Of a stretch of DNA of 17,381 nt, positions 1 to 10,654 are shown piece by piece (within the stretch, counting starts at the first letter, position 1; each line of letters begins with the position of its first letter). Made by a program: the position numbers and the translations under genes. Below the pieces are notes generated by a model that was given only the letters and a program-made list of their open reading frames with translations, did not search any database and was not told the DNA's origin. Source of the DNA: Acanthaster planci (taxonomy: Eukaryota; Echinodermata; Asteroidea; Valvatida; Acanthasteridae); contig NW_019091392.1 in the NCBI RefSeq assembly GCF_001949145.1, positions 390,418 through 407,798 on the forward strand, in the 5' to 3' direction.

Positions 1-708
1 AGTGCCCAAAGATTACTTTGTGCGGCTATAAACGACCGTTAAATGAAATGATGACTTTTTGAAGTATTTTGAAAACAGAAAAAATGATAGTCAGGCCGGC
101 TCAGCATCATCAACATTGAAAAATGTCCCGGCATGAAGTGGTTAAATCCCCTTGCGGAAGTTTTCTAGTGAACAAACACCATAAGTAAGAAATAACTTTC
201 AAAAAAGTGAACATTGGATGTCTATCAAATCATGTTGAAATATCACTGTTTAAAGTAATCCATTGTACTTGTGGCTGTGTGGAAAGTTACACAATGTACA
301 TGTTCTAGAATTCTGGTTCATCACCAAGTACAAGTCCATGGGTACAAAAAGCCCTGGAATTCAAACAGGCTGAGCCTCAGCCAGGTGTGTGTGGGGTGGG
401 GGAAGGGGGGAATTAGTGCAGTGGCCAAGTAACCATATAACAAGTTAGTGGTTTACATGTCCAACAGCACATGATCTGTCCATAACTATGTTCAAAAAAG
501 TGCTGTCACTGGACTGAACTTAAAACCAACAGAAAGCATCAGTTGCTTTAAGGGAAAAGTAATATTTGCCCTCATCTAAAAACAAAACAATGCAATTCAG
601 TGATCATGAGGATTCAGTTACATTTATTTTCAAATACCACGAGACATTAACAAACATTTTTTAAGTGATACAATCACTGCTGAACTATCACAAACTATTA
701 AAGCTCTG

Positions 709-742
709 ACCACCAGTAGGGTTTGAACAGAATACTAGTGGT
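709..742. repeat. Small imperfect inverted repeat
   Basis: ACCACCAGTA (709-718) faces TACTAGTGGT (733-742) across a 14-nt loop; one of the ten pairs is mismatched. It could form a short hairpin. No function is implied. Confidence 0.4.
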
Positions 743-1391
743 TGTTAGATGTGTAACGGCTTTATGCTTTCACTATTCATCACCATACTATCATTCATAC
801 AGGCCTGCATCAGAATGTCACACCTCTGCTGCCAAATAAAATTCACTTGAGAGTGGCCAAGTGTAAAAATGGTTTCAGATAATGATTTTAAAATCACAGA
901 CAAATTTCATTTTAATTTGGACCTAATTGATAAAACTGCGAAGAGAGGAACACAAGAGATGGAAACAGCGACGAAATGTTGTAATTTTTAGAGAGAACAT
1001 TTTTTACAACTATCAGAAAGACAAAGGCCACGTGTTTCTCAATTTTAAACTACAAAATATGTTTCACACAGTGCTTGTTGCTCTCCTGGAATTGTAAGCA
1101 AATCCTATCCTTGAATTTGTGCCAATGAATGTGCAATCAAAGCTACACAACCGAAGTCGGAATTCAGCTTGATTCATCAAGGCTGCGGCATAGTTTGGCA
1201 TGGTGTCCTACAACTGATGTGTAATATGACTTCATCTGTCATGTTGCACTGTGCCAAATTCAAAGGTGGCTCCAAATGTCATGTTATTGTTATATTGCTG
1301 GTAAATTGAAATTTTGTTAGTATTGACTTTGACATGGCTGAAGCAAGATTTCTGATTTTTAAGATGCATTTTTGCATTGGGGAAATGTTAA

Positions 1392-1615
1392 TTTATATAC
1401 CAGGTTTTGCCCTTACCCAACGTAAATATTAATAAACATTGTATGCTCAGTGCTTGTTCAAGAGCTTGTGAAAAAAATTCCCAAGCTTATTTGGGTGGGA
1501 CTCAAACCCACGACCTCCTGCTTACTCCTTTTTTGCGCAAGCTCTTGGGCAAGCACTGAGCACACAGTGTTTATTAATATTTATGTTGGGTAAGGGCAAA
1601 AACCTGTTATATAAA
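1392..1615. repeat. 224-bp foldback element with tRNA-like core (SINE/MITE-like)
   Basis: Two arms of about 86 bp (1392-1477 and 1529-1615) are inverted copies with only a handful of mismatches; both carry TTTGCCCTTACCCAAC, AATATTAATAAACA and GCTCAGTGCTTG. On the minus strand the right arm and loop resemble a tRNA-derived SINE head. A D-arm-like hairpin has stem GCTC/GAGC (plus positions 1541-1544 and 1558-1561) with a 13-nt loop. TAAGCAGGAGGTC precedes an exact 5-bp/7-nt T-arm-like hairpin, GTGGG-TTTGAGT-CCCAC (1511-1495), whose loop region approximates the pol III B box. The D-arm-like hairpin is repeated on the plus strand in the left arm (1445-1465), so the element is symmetrical for the A-box region but has one T arm. 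I saw no clear target-site duplication; both ends sit in TATATA. It is not an intact tRNA, because the anticodon region is expanded and no acceptor stem is evident. Confidence 0.75.
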
Positions 1616-1898
1616 GATTTCTGATGCAGACCTCGATTTCAAAAGCAGTAGCAGACACATTCTAAATCTGCAATGTACCTAGGAAATGATGCATCAAGAT
1701 TCGCCTGTCAGCTAAAAAAAGTTGTAAACCACGATGAATGATGCATGTACTTCATTTAACAGAAAAAGGAACGACCAACTGAAAAAAAAATGCCATGGTG
1801 TTTTACTTGCCATACTAGCCAAGACCATGTCACTTGACATTCACTTTTCTGAAACCATTACATTAACTAGCAAACACATGGTAAACTGTGAGGAAATA

Positions 1899-1944
1899 CT
1901 ACAATACAGATCAATCCTACCTATCCTACAATACAGATCAATCC
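1899..1944. repeat. Two-copy tandem duplication, period 27 bp
   Basis: The 19-mer CTACAATACAGATCAATCC occurs at 1899-1917 and again, identically, at 1926-1944. It is a local duplication with no visible function. Confidence 0.85.
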
Positions 1945-2215
1945 ACAGAACACACATACACAAAGCATATCTGTAATTTGTGTTTTTGTTTCTACGAAGA
2001 GGTGAATATAATTCAGAATTACCCAATTCAAACTCTTTGTTGTGGTGAAAATGCCATACACGTACATGTGCTGCATGTGTATATCCGATTCCTCAATACT
2101 CCTTTTGCCCACTAAACATCGCAAATGAATTAAATTCATGGGAATATGTAGAAGTAACAAGTTTTCAATCAACCAGTCATATCGTGACAGTATAATAAAA
2201 AAGCAATGCTCAGTC

Positions 2216-2314
2216 TGTATTGGGAGGAACATTTCCTACATTATGGGACTACATGGTGTTACAGCACAGAGATTCAGTAAGTTCCATAATGTAGAAAATG
2301 TTCCTCCAAATACA
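2216..2314. repeat. 99-nt near-perfect hairpin (miRNA-precursor-like or tiny MITE)
   Basis: Arms 2216-2250 and 2280-2314 pair over 35 positions with 32 Watson-Crick pairs, one G-T wobble (2247/2283) and two mismatches (2222/2308 and 2235/2295), around a 29-nt loop. The core is GGAGGAACATTTCCTACATT against its complement. Arm length, loop size and sparse mismatches suit a microRNA precursor. The same geometry is also typical of a very short inverted-repeat transposon. No target-site duplication is evident. Neither strand is preferred on sequence alone. Confidence 0.7.
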
Positions 2315-5094
2315 CGTAAGTTGTTATGGACATGGAAGCATTGTAAAAAGGTTGCAAACAGCCACATGTAACTACTTAATTCATCTAATGAAATGCGTGA
2401 ATAAATATGCCTCATTTGATACATGTACATGTAGGCGATCAGAAGATCATATCTGAAATATCAACTTATGGTATATGGGCAGATCCCAAAAGTAGTTAAG
2501 TTTTTTAGAACCAAACTCATTACCAGTACTTGTATCCCCAATGTTTCCATGCCTTCGTGAAAATACATGAAAACGTTGCTACTGAAAAATTTGGTGTTTG
2601 AATCAAAATTTACGTTATGAAGATATTAAAGGTAGTACACAACATTTGCTTTTGCTGCAATTTTTCAAAATTGGCCAATATGGGGATTTGTTATTTACTT
2701 TGCATATCATTCTATGGCCTTGGTTTTTTTTTGAGTTAACTGTTATGAGAAAAATCAAGAAAAACACCGTTCCATTGCAACACTCACATTACTTTTCTTG
2801 CAAAAAAATCCACGGGCCACATGACAGTCCGGAGTGCCTAGATAATGCACAAGCAAGGTCGCTCTGCAAATGGCCCTTGAAAAGTGCATTTTTTTCCTGG
2901 CTTCGAGTTGTGGTCGGCAAGTATACACGCACTTCCAACTTTTTGTCTCTTCCTTCAACAATGAAATGCTATGAATCTGTCAAATAACACTTTCTCAGCC
3001 AGTAAGGTGACAGCAGTCACAGCGCACCTACATGTACACATACACACAACCACACGTTCATAGTTCATGTCACATGTATGTCAAAACCATCCGCATGCCA
3101 TCAATGCACAAAATAAACACTTCACAAATCAACAGAAAGTGGTAACTACCGCTAAATACTGGGCAAAAAGGTTACTATGATTGGAAACCAGAAGGGTAAA
3201 TGTCTGGAAATTGCACATTTAGTTTAAGAAACAAGCTTTGCCATGGAGCTTGAAAAGGAGCAGCCATGTTGCACGGTACTGCTTGGTTTTGACCATACCA
3301 TTATCTTAAGGGGTGATAGTCATATATTCGCATCAGGTAAACTCCTTTTTCATAAAGATGTTTCAAGTTCTAACCCATCCAAATTCTAGTCTTACAACTA
3401 CCAATATCTATTTTGTCAGTTACTGATGTGTTTAGGTGGGCTTAGGTTTACCGAAGGCGGGTTGGATGATTTTCCTGTTACTGTTAATATAGACTCCTCC
3501 AAAAGCAAAACAGCTTTTTTGTTACACTCTTTAACAGTTGTGATATTTAATGAATTGCATTTTCCAAGGATCTTCCATCCGGATATTCATTGGGAAAAGT
3601 TTCAAGTAGTTTTGAGGGAAAAAAAGTCTGCAACCTCACAGTAATTTTTTGTGATGAATTAAATCACAAGAAAATGTAATTTACACTGATAATGTATTAA
3701 CACACACATTTCTTCATTCTAGGCTTCGGTATCTTGTTAATCTTAAATGATCTTTGAACGGAACAGGATCAGTATGAGACATTTTTTGCTTTAACGACAT
3801 GCTATGCATATTCAGCTGAAACATCGTAACCGGTTGAGGTATTACATTTTTTCATTAAACACACAATGGATACCTCTGCCGAAGTTTAGTTGTAAATGGG
3901 TAATTTCATGTTTTGAATGGCAGTTTTCACAGAAGCAAGAGGACTCCAACATTTTTTCTTTAGTGTTGCAGCAAGATGTATTCCAGAAAAGCTTACATGA
4001 CATCTGTGCACAATCTTACATTTTAAAAGGCCTGCAATTATACTACCGCTAAACTGGACAATGATCTGAAAACACAACACTACACAGTTGACATCTGGAG
4101 ATACATGTAAGTATGAAAGCAGAGGCACAATGTTCAAAATTCCGATTAAAAGCTTAATGTCCTGATGAAATCGAATGTAGACGTTAAGATGTAATCTTCA
4201 TGCATGTATATAGTATATTTATGACTGGTTAAAAGATGTTTCCAATAATTTGAAGTGACAGTTGAAAATTTAGTGACGAGGCACACAAACAAAGGTACAG
4301 ATTCTGAACCAGAAAACTTTTTCAAAAATCTAGTGCACCATCAGTCCTGACTAGGGTATGTGCTTAGTACCCACAGTTAGATCTACTAGAAGTGACTGAA
4401 ATACACTCATTTGATATTTTCTTATTATATTGAGGGGTTGTTTGATGGAAAAAGAAAGAAAAAGTATGATTCTTACAATAGCCACTTTCCAAAAACACAG
4501 GTATGTTTATGTAAAAAGGAAAAAAAAATTAACACCAGCTTATCTAAGTTCACTGCTAAATTACTTTCAAAGAAACAAAGGCAACAGCTTCAGCTACTTT
4601 TATGTGTATGTAACATCACTTGGCCCAATACACTATATCACTTACACTCTCAACTTGTCAAAGTCTTAACGGAACTGGATTAAGAACACAAAAATCGTTA
4701 CCTACGGATGCCCCAATTTAAACTAAACTGACGTCTGCTTACATATGTACGGCTGTCAATCTTGGAACTTTTAAAAAACAACACACCTACAGCAATCTAA
4801 GAAAATCTAAAAAGTTCAAATCATGGTTTGCTCTGTACATAGCCAATAAAACATTACATATTATCTATCCAAAGAAGACATGACTAAAGTCATTCAAAAC
4901 CTACAGTACATGCACAATGTTTGTCGTCTTGATTTTCTTCTCAAAGTTCACTATGGCTAACAAACATAAAAAAAACCAAAACGAAAAACGCAAAAAGAAA
5001 CACTAAAGCAAAGTTTTGGTTGGCATAGATTTATAAAACAGCACGAATTATGCAGTTAACAAAACTGACCCTACAACTATTATTTAAATCAAAC

Positions 5095-5301
5095 CAATCA
5101 ACATCTACAATATTTATTGATGCTTATTTCAATGCTTAAATCATAATCATTTTCTTAAACATGTCTGTTCATGGTTGAATGTTAACAGGAAAACCAACAC
5201 ACTCATGCAAAGCAATCTACTTCTGGGTAATCGGCAATTTTTGAGTGACACATGTACATGTATCACAACAAGTAATCTCTTACTAACCAGAATGCAGTGA
5301 A
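5095..5301 (-). other. Probable 3' untranslated region
   Basis: This runs from the TAG stop of the last exon to the inferred cleavage point about 15-20 nt past the AATAAA signal. It holds a TACATGTACATGTG palindrome near 5250 and is otherwise AT-rich. The exact end is inferred. A longer 3'UTR using more distal signals (TTTATT on the plus strand also occurs near 1570 and 623) cannot be excluded. Confidence 0.5.
5113..5118 (-). terminator. Candidate poly(A) signal AATAAA
   Basis: The minus strand reads AATAAA here, 184 nt past the stop codon. It is followed by a GT-rich stretch (TTGTAGATGTTGATTGGTTT) that could serve as the downstream element. This is the first canonical hexamer after the stop. 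Confidence 0.55.
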
Positions 5302-5535
5302 CTAGTAACGACGGGGGCGCTTGGGCATGTAATCCTCATGACGATCACGTCGATCCATATCACGGCGGTCCATGGATGGTGGAGGCCTAGTTCGTATCTC
5401 TTCTAAAGGGCGAGGTCCACCAGCTGAACCCCCAGCATAAGAGCCACCACCCTGCTGAGGCCCTCCCATTCCTCCTGGCCCTGCCTGACCACGCCCTCCC
5501 ATATTTTGAGGTGGTTGGTCAAAACGTGATGGCCG
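5302..5535 (-). CDS. Terminal coding exon, DBHS-family RNA-binding protein (SFPQ/NONO-like), C-terminus
   Basis: The exon starts at 5535, just after a CAG acceptor (minus strand ...CTATACAG|CGG), and runs in phase 0 for 77 codons to TAG at 5304-5302. The product reads RPSRFDQPPQNMGGRGQ, then a Gly/Pro/Gln-rich stretch (about residues 18-42), then PRPLEEIRTRPPPSMDRRD, then an Arg/Asp-rich stretch, and ends DYMPKRPRRY. DBHS proteins (SFPQ, NONO, PSPC1, NonA) are nuclear RNA- and DNA-binding proteins of paraspeckles that act in splicing and transcription. From memory, vertebrate members carry an RFGQ-like motif near the start of the last segment, a Gly-rich stretch, and a basic C-terminal nuclear localisation signal of the K-K/R-x-R-F/Y type. 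The RFDQ motif, composition and KRPRRY end fit that pattern. The RRM, NOPS and coiled-coil domains are not in this window, so family assignment rests only on the low-complexity tail. Another Gly-rich nuclear RNA-binding protein is possible. Coding status is fairly sure; family is moderate. Confidence 0.68.
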   Translation of the reverse strand, partial: RPSRFDQPPQNMGGRGQAGPGGMGGPQQGGGSYAGGSAGGPRPLEEIRTRPPPSMDRRDMDRRDRHEDYMPKRPRRY

Positions 5536-6252
5536 CTGTATAGCGGTACAAAGTATGCCAATCCACAGTCATTGAATAAGCATGATCATGTACAGATATT
5601 AGTGTACATGGTAAATTGCAGCACAAGTGTGAATGGTAATTATGGCATACCAGTACATGTACATGAAACATTCAACACAAAGATTCCATGTTTGTATTTC
5701 ATGTAAATACAATATTTGAATATTGGACAGGATCAGGAGTGATGAAGTTGAAGAAAATCCACGCACAGGGTAACAGCAACATCGAAGATTAAGTTGATTT
5801 CCATCATGCAAGGAAGCCAGGAATACCCAAGGGAGAGGAGAAATACCACATGAAGTTAATCAACAGCTCACAGGCTAACATCTAACAATGCTCAAATTGT
5901 AAATGTAGCAAGTCATAGAATCAGCATGAATGTCCCCCAAAATATGCAACACATTACAATATGATGTACCACATAAGGTGTAGCTGATATCATAAATTTT
6001 TGAGAGTTTAAAAACATGGGGAGAACTACATGCAGATTACGTTGGGTGTGATTTTTGCATGTAAGACAAAGTTTGTTTGTAATATCCATTGTGATTTCAT
6101 AACATTCATCAGAACCAGTTGCTGTTTGTTGGGAATGATACTAACCGAATCAAAGATTTCTGTAATACATCAAATTACTCCACACTGTATCTAGACCTTT
6201 CACAACTGATGCACAACCTTCACATTTCATACAGCTGGCATAAGTGTTGTAG

Positions 6253-6805
6253 TTGAGTACTTTTCCATGAGTACCGGTAAGAGTACAGGGACATTTTTTC
6301 TTTGGAGTACGAGTACATTTTTATGAGTATGAATGTGAGTGCAGAAAAAAGTACTGGAGAACAAGTATTACAATAATGTACAAGCAAAAAGTAAGAGAAT
6401 GACTGTGATTGTACCACTCTGGCAAGTAGAATGAACAATGTGCACACTGTTTTGGCTAATGGCCACTATTTTTTTGCAGAAAGTGTGTACACAAGTGGCC
6501 AAAACATACTGGTTTTGGGAAGTTTGTTTTTTTTCCTACACAGGGCTATTGGGTTATGATGACATTGTTATTTATACCATGAACCGCTATGTGAGCTAAT
6601 GACCTGAATCAACTGGGCGCATAACACGCCTTCATTGAAGGCGCTGACTACGCACTTGAGTACAAGTAAATCCAAGAGAACATGTAAAAGTAAATGTACT
6701 TTGATAAGAGAACGAATACAGGGAAATTTTTTCAAAGTAGGAGAACATGTTCACGAGTACAAGTACAGAATAAAGTACCGGAGTAGGAATACGAGTACTA
6801 CAATA
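6253..6805. repeat. Pair of diverged GAGTAC-rich direct repeats
   Basis: Unit 1 (6253-6375) and unit 2 (6656-6805) share order and wording: TTGAGTAC at the start, TACAGGGAcATTTTTTC in the middle (6284 and 6717, offset 433), GAGTACaAGTACA-type motifs, AAAGTACyGGAG, and a final ACTACAATA-like end. Identity looks like about two thirds, with small indels. Each unit is built from degenerate GAGTAC/GAGTACAAGTAC repeats. The gap between them holds an AGTGGCC/GGCCACT inverted repeat (6461-6467 and 6494-6500) and a perfect 17-nt palindrome (6627-6643). Confidence 0.6.
6627..6643. repeat. 17-nt perfect palindrome CGCCTTCA-T-TGAAGGCG
   Basis: Eight-base arms with a one-base centre, directly read. It lies between the two GAGTAC-rich units. 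Function unknown. Confidence 0.8.
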
Positions 6806-7231
6806 TTTGGCTTGCATACATTTTTGTCCAATGCACTACTTGCGTTTACGATTAGTCATCATGAACAGGTAGAGCTTACACTACAGCAAAACATAAACCA
6901 ACCCAGCGAAATGGTAAATTAATCCCATTCTCATCATGAATCATTACCATTCCCCACCACAAGCTGGTCTAAGGGAGATTACACACCACAAATGACTTTG
7001 CAGTGGGATACATGTTCAATTCCAATATCGTTATTAAGTATCATGGTTGACTATTGTGCTGTTTACTCAAAGGCATGTTGCTAGCAGTCCAAATTGAATT
7101 ATTTTTATCCTTACTTAAGAGTTTACGGTTTCTTTTATGTGAACGATAAATGTTTTAGCATATCGAAAAGCTAGAACTTCCATGACTTCCTAGATAAGAC
7201 GAGGTGGGGGGAATGTTGTACTTGTATTACT

Positions 7232-7319
7232 CTGTTGATTTGCAGTGAGGAAACTGTAATTTTCACTCCTCAGGATGACCAGAGCACACTGGTCGAAACG
7301 TTGTATACTCACTCAACAG
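7232..7319. repeat. Nested inverted repeats with hammerhead-like motifs
   Basis: The outer pairing is CTGTTGA (7232-7238) with TCAACAG (7313-7319) and GTGAG (7245-7249) with CTCAC (7308-7312). Inside is GACCAG-AGCACA-CTGGTC (7277-7294), followed at once by GAAAC and then ACGTTGTA. A type I hammerhead ribozyme has CUGANGA, stem II, GAAA, stem III and NUH between the strands of stem I. Here the position of CUGANGA reads CTCAGGA, one base off at a residue normally required, with an extra T before stem II. A decayed hammerhead from a retroelement is therefore possible but unproven; the hairpin structure itself is directly visible. Confidence 0.4.
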
Positions 7320-7685
7320 TACTCATCAGAACCATACCTCTCCCAATAAGAGATTTATCCCCATGGTGTTACCGCAAGTCCTCTCCTTAGTCTATCTCCA
7401 CCATGCAAAGCTTCAAAGTCTTGCCTCATTTTTCATGATACATAACAGAGTGCGAAATTAGACCAAAAAAGTGCTTGGACAAAATGTTGTAATACAATCA
7501 ATTTTGCTCTGCCATTACCAGCTTTTGATCAGCCATATTACATATATATACAAGGTTGAGTTGTAACGTGCTGTGTTTGGGGTCGAAATTCACTTTTCTT
7601 CCTCTGGTCCTACCAGAACCACACAGCAGCTGCATAGAGCAATCCTTGTTCGGGCGCAGGCCATGTCATAAATTTGCTTGCTCGA

Positions 7686-7692
7686 ATTGGAT
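7686..7692. repeat. Left target-site duplication ATTGGAT
   Basis: Identical to 8446-8452 on the far side of the 753-bp element. Confidence 0.72.
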
Positions 7693-8445
7693 CATGGAGC
7701 TATCAAACACAAGGGGTTGGCACGAAGTCCTACAGACTGTAATCCGATTAACTGCTTCGGTCGGCTCCACGGACAAGGCGCGGTTACCAGCCCGAGTGTT
7801 GAAGACCGTAAATGTTCTTTGTACACAGTGATCCCCACCACCAGGTAGCTGGTAACCCACATACCGTTTTTCGCTGCGGCATACTGGAGTAAATAAATGG
7901 TGGAAAAGATGCACAAAGAAGATGCGCAGTTCTCTTCAGTAGCCGTCAGGAGTCAGCGAGTGATCTTCACAGATGTGCTTGAAAATTCTAAATCAGCGGT
8001 GGTTATTTGGCAAAAGTCAGACATTTTTGAAGTCAGTTATGACATTTTGCGTTTCCGGCGGTAGAGAACAAATACCCTAAATATGAACTGCAATATTTAT
8101 ATCTTAAGTCGCAATCCTAGTGGTTCCATCGGTTAAGAGAAGGTGGAAACAAATCTTCCCATGTTTTTGTGCTTTTATTTTTCGCTGGACCAGCTACATT
8201 CTCTCAGTTTTCTTGGGGAGTTTTTGTATTAGTAATTCTGTTTATTGTTTAGAGAGACATTTTTGGGGATGTAAAGAGGTAACCAAACTTTCATTGTCAT
8301 TGGAATATTCCGTCTCAAGGCGGCCATGTTGAACATGTGGAAGTGTTACGGACACGCATGCGAGGTACCTTATAGCCTGGCGGTGGCCATCATTGACCCT
8401 TTTGATCTCTGTATGTGCTGACTCCATGTGTTTAATAGCTCCATG
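7693..8445. mobile_element. 753-bp non-autonomous DNA transposon with 31-bp TIRs and 7-8 bp target duplication
   Basis: The left end CATGGAGCTATCAAACACAA (7693-7712, continuing to 7723) matches the reverse complement of the right end (8415-8445), which begins CATGGAGCTATTAAACACAT; 26 of 31 positions agree. Immediately outside, ATTGGAT is repeated perfectly at 7686-7692 and 8446-8452. Counting the following C makes an 8-bp ATTGGATC match (7686-7693 and 8446-8453), which overlaps the first base of the TIR. Termini beginning CA with 7-8 bp duplications recall P-type or hAT-type transposons, but I cannot assign a superfamily. The interior is more CpG-rich on its left half and holds only short open frames with no recognisable transposase, so it looks like a deletion derivative or MITE. 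It lies in the last intron. Confidence 0.75.
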
Positions 8446-8452
8446 ATTGGAT
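8446..8452. repeat. Right target-site duplication ATTGGAT
   Basis: Identical to 7686-7692. The next base, C, also matches, so the true duplication may be 8 bp. Confidence 0.72.
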
Positions 8453-9852
8453 CAACACTTGCCAAAGATTTCTCAGAATCCATGATTATTGTTATTTAAC
8501 TAAGGCCTACTGCATACATGCAGTCTTTATTAGGCCAAAAAAATGGTGTAGTTGTGCTGTGCATGCGCACCTCTCAAAAACTGGGTCGATAGGTCGGAAC
8601 TTTTTTTAGGGCAATTTTGTGCTGATTGAATGGCATCAGTGGTGGCGAAAGCCTACGAAAGTATCTCAGAAATTGATTACCACCTGTTTTAATGTCTATG
8701 TAAAAATTTCTCCAAACGGCAATTCACAAGAAATTTATGGACAATTTACACAATCATGACGGTAAACTGGCCAACAATGTCCATGTGTCGGGGTCGCGTG
8801 GTAAGCATGCGTGATACATCCAGACCAGCGGGTGCTAAACCTTGTGCCATGAGCAGAACAACCTCAAATTACACTCATGATCACAGAAAATACTAACATA
8901 AATAAGAGACCAAGTTCTGTCAATTAACTTGCAGAAAACCTCTTGCAACATAACATCGATGTCTTTCCGGCCTGCAGCCTTTTACATTTGGGAACCAGAG
9001 CAGCTTCGTTTAATGCATCAAGTTTCGTGCATGTGTTTTCCCCACTGTGACAGTGCCAAGTATTATGGGCGATTTCATGTCTGTAAAAGTAAAATAGACA
9101 TGTGTGGCGCTATGTGTAGGTGACATGGGCTGGTGATGAGCAATCAGCCCTGATGAATACCTTGGGCATAATTAACGTAATTCTAACACAAAACTAATAA
9201 TAAATTGGATGCCATAATCCCATATATTGTGTTGACATTTTAAGAGCTATTATTGATATGTTGGTCGGACCATTAGTCTGAGCATCTTTGATTTTGTTCA
9301 GAAAAACACAATAAGTGCCCGGCAAATGTCCGACCGTAATTTCAGGCTCTGCATAACCATCTGTTCACTGAAATATCTTGAAAAGGAATTTCCGTCAGAA
9401 TTCCAACTTGCACTTAGATGCTTAAATGGCTTATAGAAAACCACAGGAGCTGCAATTCAAAGTGTCTCCATGATAAGTCACTCAGAACATGTGGTTTCAA
9501 AAGTGTTACTCTAAAAGATAAACTCTTCAACTGATAAGTTGTTGAATCGAAATAATTTGTCTGATCTCTTAATTTGAAATGTGTACTAATGAATGATCAT
9601 TTGGGCTCTGATGAGGATCGGGACTCATTTTTAATGTGCAATCTAACTACAAACCTGTAATTAATTCTGTCACGTGTTCCATGACGGGTCAAAATTTCCA
9701 TGCTGCGTGTGCGCACCCATTTGGCCCCCATGCTAACAACAAAAGTTCCAAAATAATAAGATGTCTGGGCCATTCTGCCAAATTTGGATCGCACAAAACT
9801 ACCTAAATAGTTTGACAGAGACTGCTAATTTCATCAAATTTCTCTCAGCAGG

Positions 9853-9874
9853 TACATGATTTGCAGATCATGTA
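9853..9874. repeat. Perfect 8-bp inverted repeat
   Basis: TACATGAT, a 6-nt TTGCAG loop, then ATCATGTA. It is one of many CATG-centred palindromes in the window. Confidence 0.8.
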
Positions 9875-10654
9875 TTCATTTTCCATTTCAAAATTTATGA
9901 ACAGAAGTTGAGTGGCAAGGCTGTCAACACGTTCAAATTTACATGAAGCCTAACATGAGAATTTAGTATGAGTGTGATGCACTGACCTCGAATATAGTAC
10001 CGTTCGTGATTGGGCAGTCACATCTAGCAAAACATACGTCATACAAGCACAAACTCATTGGCAGGCGTGTCAGTCTCTTACACAAAATCCTTTGTGATAT
10101 GAGTAATTCAGGGTGAATGAATTTTCTGAGACAATTGGATTTTTGATCTGCATCAGTTACAATTTTGAAAGCCACAAATGGATTCCACTGATTGCATATT
10201 AATTCTCGTATATGAAATCTACCACAGACGTGACTCAATGGTATAGTACTTGATTATGCCACAAATTATTGTAAAAAGCTTATGCTGAATACAGTTTGCA
10301 CATATAGGAGTTTTAACAATCTTTGTAGGCAGCACTCCAGCAATTTACAAACTGATTGTGTGGATGCAATTAATAAATATTAAACAGTTCCTTTCCAAAT
10401 AATTTTTTGAACATTTTAGTCAATTATATTACTCATCTTCAACAGCACGTGACAAGCAACATGTACACATCCCCTGTTGAGTTTAGTGATTCCATTAAGT
10501 CACATACAAATATGTTACATGTACGCGGATGCACAATCTGAATGCATGCATAATCCGAAAATAGACATAAAGAAGACAGGGTCTGGGTGAAGCAAAAAGA
10601 ATACTTGACAACAACTGATACTGCAATCATGAAGCATATATATGTGGTGCAAGG

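Larger units (their letters stand above)
1..5090. other. Non-coding DNA downstream of the gene
   Basis: About 5 kb with no gene I can support on either strand. Open frames reach 129 codons (2598-2987 +) but have no domain-like composition, splice context or recognisable motif. The supported structures are the foldback at 1392-1615, the duplication at 1899-1944, the hairpin at 2216-2314 and a small hairpin at 709-742. The rest is AT-rich sequence with scattered CATGTACATG palindromes. Confidence 0.6.

Noticed and set aside
1478-1561. Intact tRNA gene on the minus strand
   Set aside because: D-arm-like and T-arm-like hairpins are present, but the anticodon region is expanded and no acceptor stem closes, so it is tRNA-derived repeat rather than a tRNA gene.
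2598-2987. 129-codon plus-strand open frame
   Set aside because: Composition follows local base bias, with no domain motif, no Kozak or splice context, and no recognisable family. It is most likely chance.
6220-6922. Similar minus-strand open frames at 6220-6447 and 6632-6817, suggesting duplicated coding exons
   Set aside because: Their likeness is explained by the shared GAGTAC nucleotide repeats (Tyr/Ser/Leu runs from GTACTC); there is no evidence of coding constraint.
7556-7916. CpG-richer block with overlapping open frames on both strands, considered as an exon or promoter
   Set aside because: Most of it lies inside the 753-bp transposon, no splice sites frame it convincingly, and the translated frames match nothing I recognise.
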